DNA of 14,520 nt, taken from NCBI GenBank assembly GCA_039798005.1, contig JBDKGV010000079.1, forward strand, positions 1-14,520, read 5' to 3'. This document shows positions 14,113-14,520 of this stretch, in pieces. The position numbers and the translations under genes are program-made. Every line of letters starts with the position of its first letter. The stretch's first letter is position 1. The notes beneath the pieces are model-generated. The model worked only from the letters and a program-made list of their open reading frames with translations, had not been told where the DNA came from and searched no databases. The stretch is from JBDKGV01 sp039798005 (lineage in GTDB: Bacteria > Fibrobacterota > Fibrobacteria > UBA5070).

Positions 14113-14520
14113 ATGTTGTGCCCATACTGTGGATATCCTGATGACAAGGTGGTCGATTCCAGAGCGGCCAAGGAAGGTCGAGCCATCCGCCGCAGGCGCG
14201 AGTGCCTGGGATGTGGCAAGCGATTCACGACCTACGAGTACATCGAATCCGTTTCGATGGTCGTGGTCAAGTCCGATGGTCGCCGAGAAGCCTTCGAGCG
14301 CGACAAGATCCAGCGCGGCGTCATGACCTCGTGCAAGAAGCGTCCAATCGGCGTGCGCCAGATGGATGCCTTGGTCGACCGGGTCGAGAGCCTGCTGCAC
14401 TCATTGGGTCAGAGCGAGGTCTCCAGCCAGCTCATCGGTGAGCTGGTGATGAAGGAGCTGCAAGGCCTGGACGAGGTGGCCTATGTCCGCTTCGCCTCGG
14501 TCTACCGCAAGTTCAAGGAC
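14113..14520 (+). CDS. nrdR: Transcriptional repressor NrdR (C-terminus cut by window edge)
   Basis: NrdR represses ribonucleotide reductase genes in response to ATP/dATP. The first 136 codons are present and the frame is open to the window edge; the family is usually about 150-160 aa. The N-terminal zinc ribbon has C3, C6, C31 and C34 (MLCPYC and ECLGC). It continues with VVDSR, the RRRREC stretch and GKRFTTYE. The ATP-cone domain follows from about residue 49 (VVVKSDGRREAFERDKI, RGV, CKKRPI, LIGELVMKEL, LDEVAYVRFASVYRKFKD), all in the expected order. No Shine-Dalgarno is visible before the ATG. A TATCCT at 14099-14104 could be a -10 element placing the start of transcription almost on the ATG, so a leaderless mRNA is possible. 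Confidence 0.95.
   Translation, partial: MLCPYCGYPDDKVVDSRAAKEGRAIRRRRECLGCGKRFTTYEYIESVSMVVVKSDGRREAFERDKIQRGVMTSCKKRPIGVRQMDALVDRVESLLHSLGQSEVSSQLIGELVMKELQGLDEVAYVRFASVYRKFKD

Noticed and set aside
1..14520. Mobile element, prophage, CRISPR or defence island.
   Set aside because: All genes but one are recognisable core metabolism or envelope functions; no transposase, integrase, direct-repeat array or compositional break was seen.

Overview
The window comes from a GC-rich, diderm (Gram-negative-type) bacterium that makes lipopolysaccharide. The bamA-ompH-lpxD block (outer-membrane protein assembly plus lipid A synthesis) shows this directly. The phylum cannot be fixed from the window. The coding style, the tightly overlapping genes and the mixed biosynthetic operon would suit a less-studied diderm phylum (Fibrobacterota-like is my weak guess). 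The region is dense core chromosome: no transposase, phage gene, tRNA, rRNA or CRISPR array was seen.

Layout. (1) Positions 1-475, minus strand: the rplM-rpsI ribosomal protein pair (L13 complete, S9 cut by the window edge). (2) 476-774: a divergent intergenic region. (3) 775-9427, plus strand: a long run of eight genes, hom, a WcaJ-type sugar-phosphate transferase, hisE, hisG, plsC, bamA, ompH/skp and lpxD. Several overlap by 4 bases and the largest gap is 69 bases. (4) 9424-13981, minus strand: an operon transcribed nadA, znuA, znuC, znuB and then an unrecognised 314-aa protein. Consecutive genes overlap by 4 bases from nadA to znuB, and the last gene follows by 13 bases. (5) 13982-14112: a second divergent region with two perfect inverted repeats. 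(6) 14113 to the end, plus strand: nrdR, cut by the window edge.

How the genes fit together. The plus-strand run mixes amino-acid synthesis (homoserine, histidine) with envelope building (polyprenyl-linked glycan initiation, phosphatidic acid, beta-barrel insertion, periplasmic chaperone, lipid A). The minus-strand operon joins quinolinate synthesis for NAD to a complete high-affinity zinc-type ABC importer with His-rich segments in both the binding protein and the ATPase.

The least ordinary object is the last gene of that operon. By eye its first half lines up with MobB and its second half with MobA (molybdenum-cofactor guanylylation), but the nucleotide-binding motifs of both halves are missing, so it may be a repurposed pseudo-enzyme. 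It meets lpxD tail to tail in a shared CTAG that supplies both stop codons.
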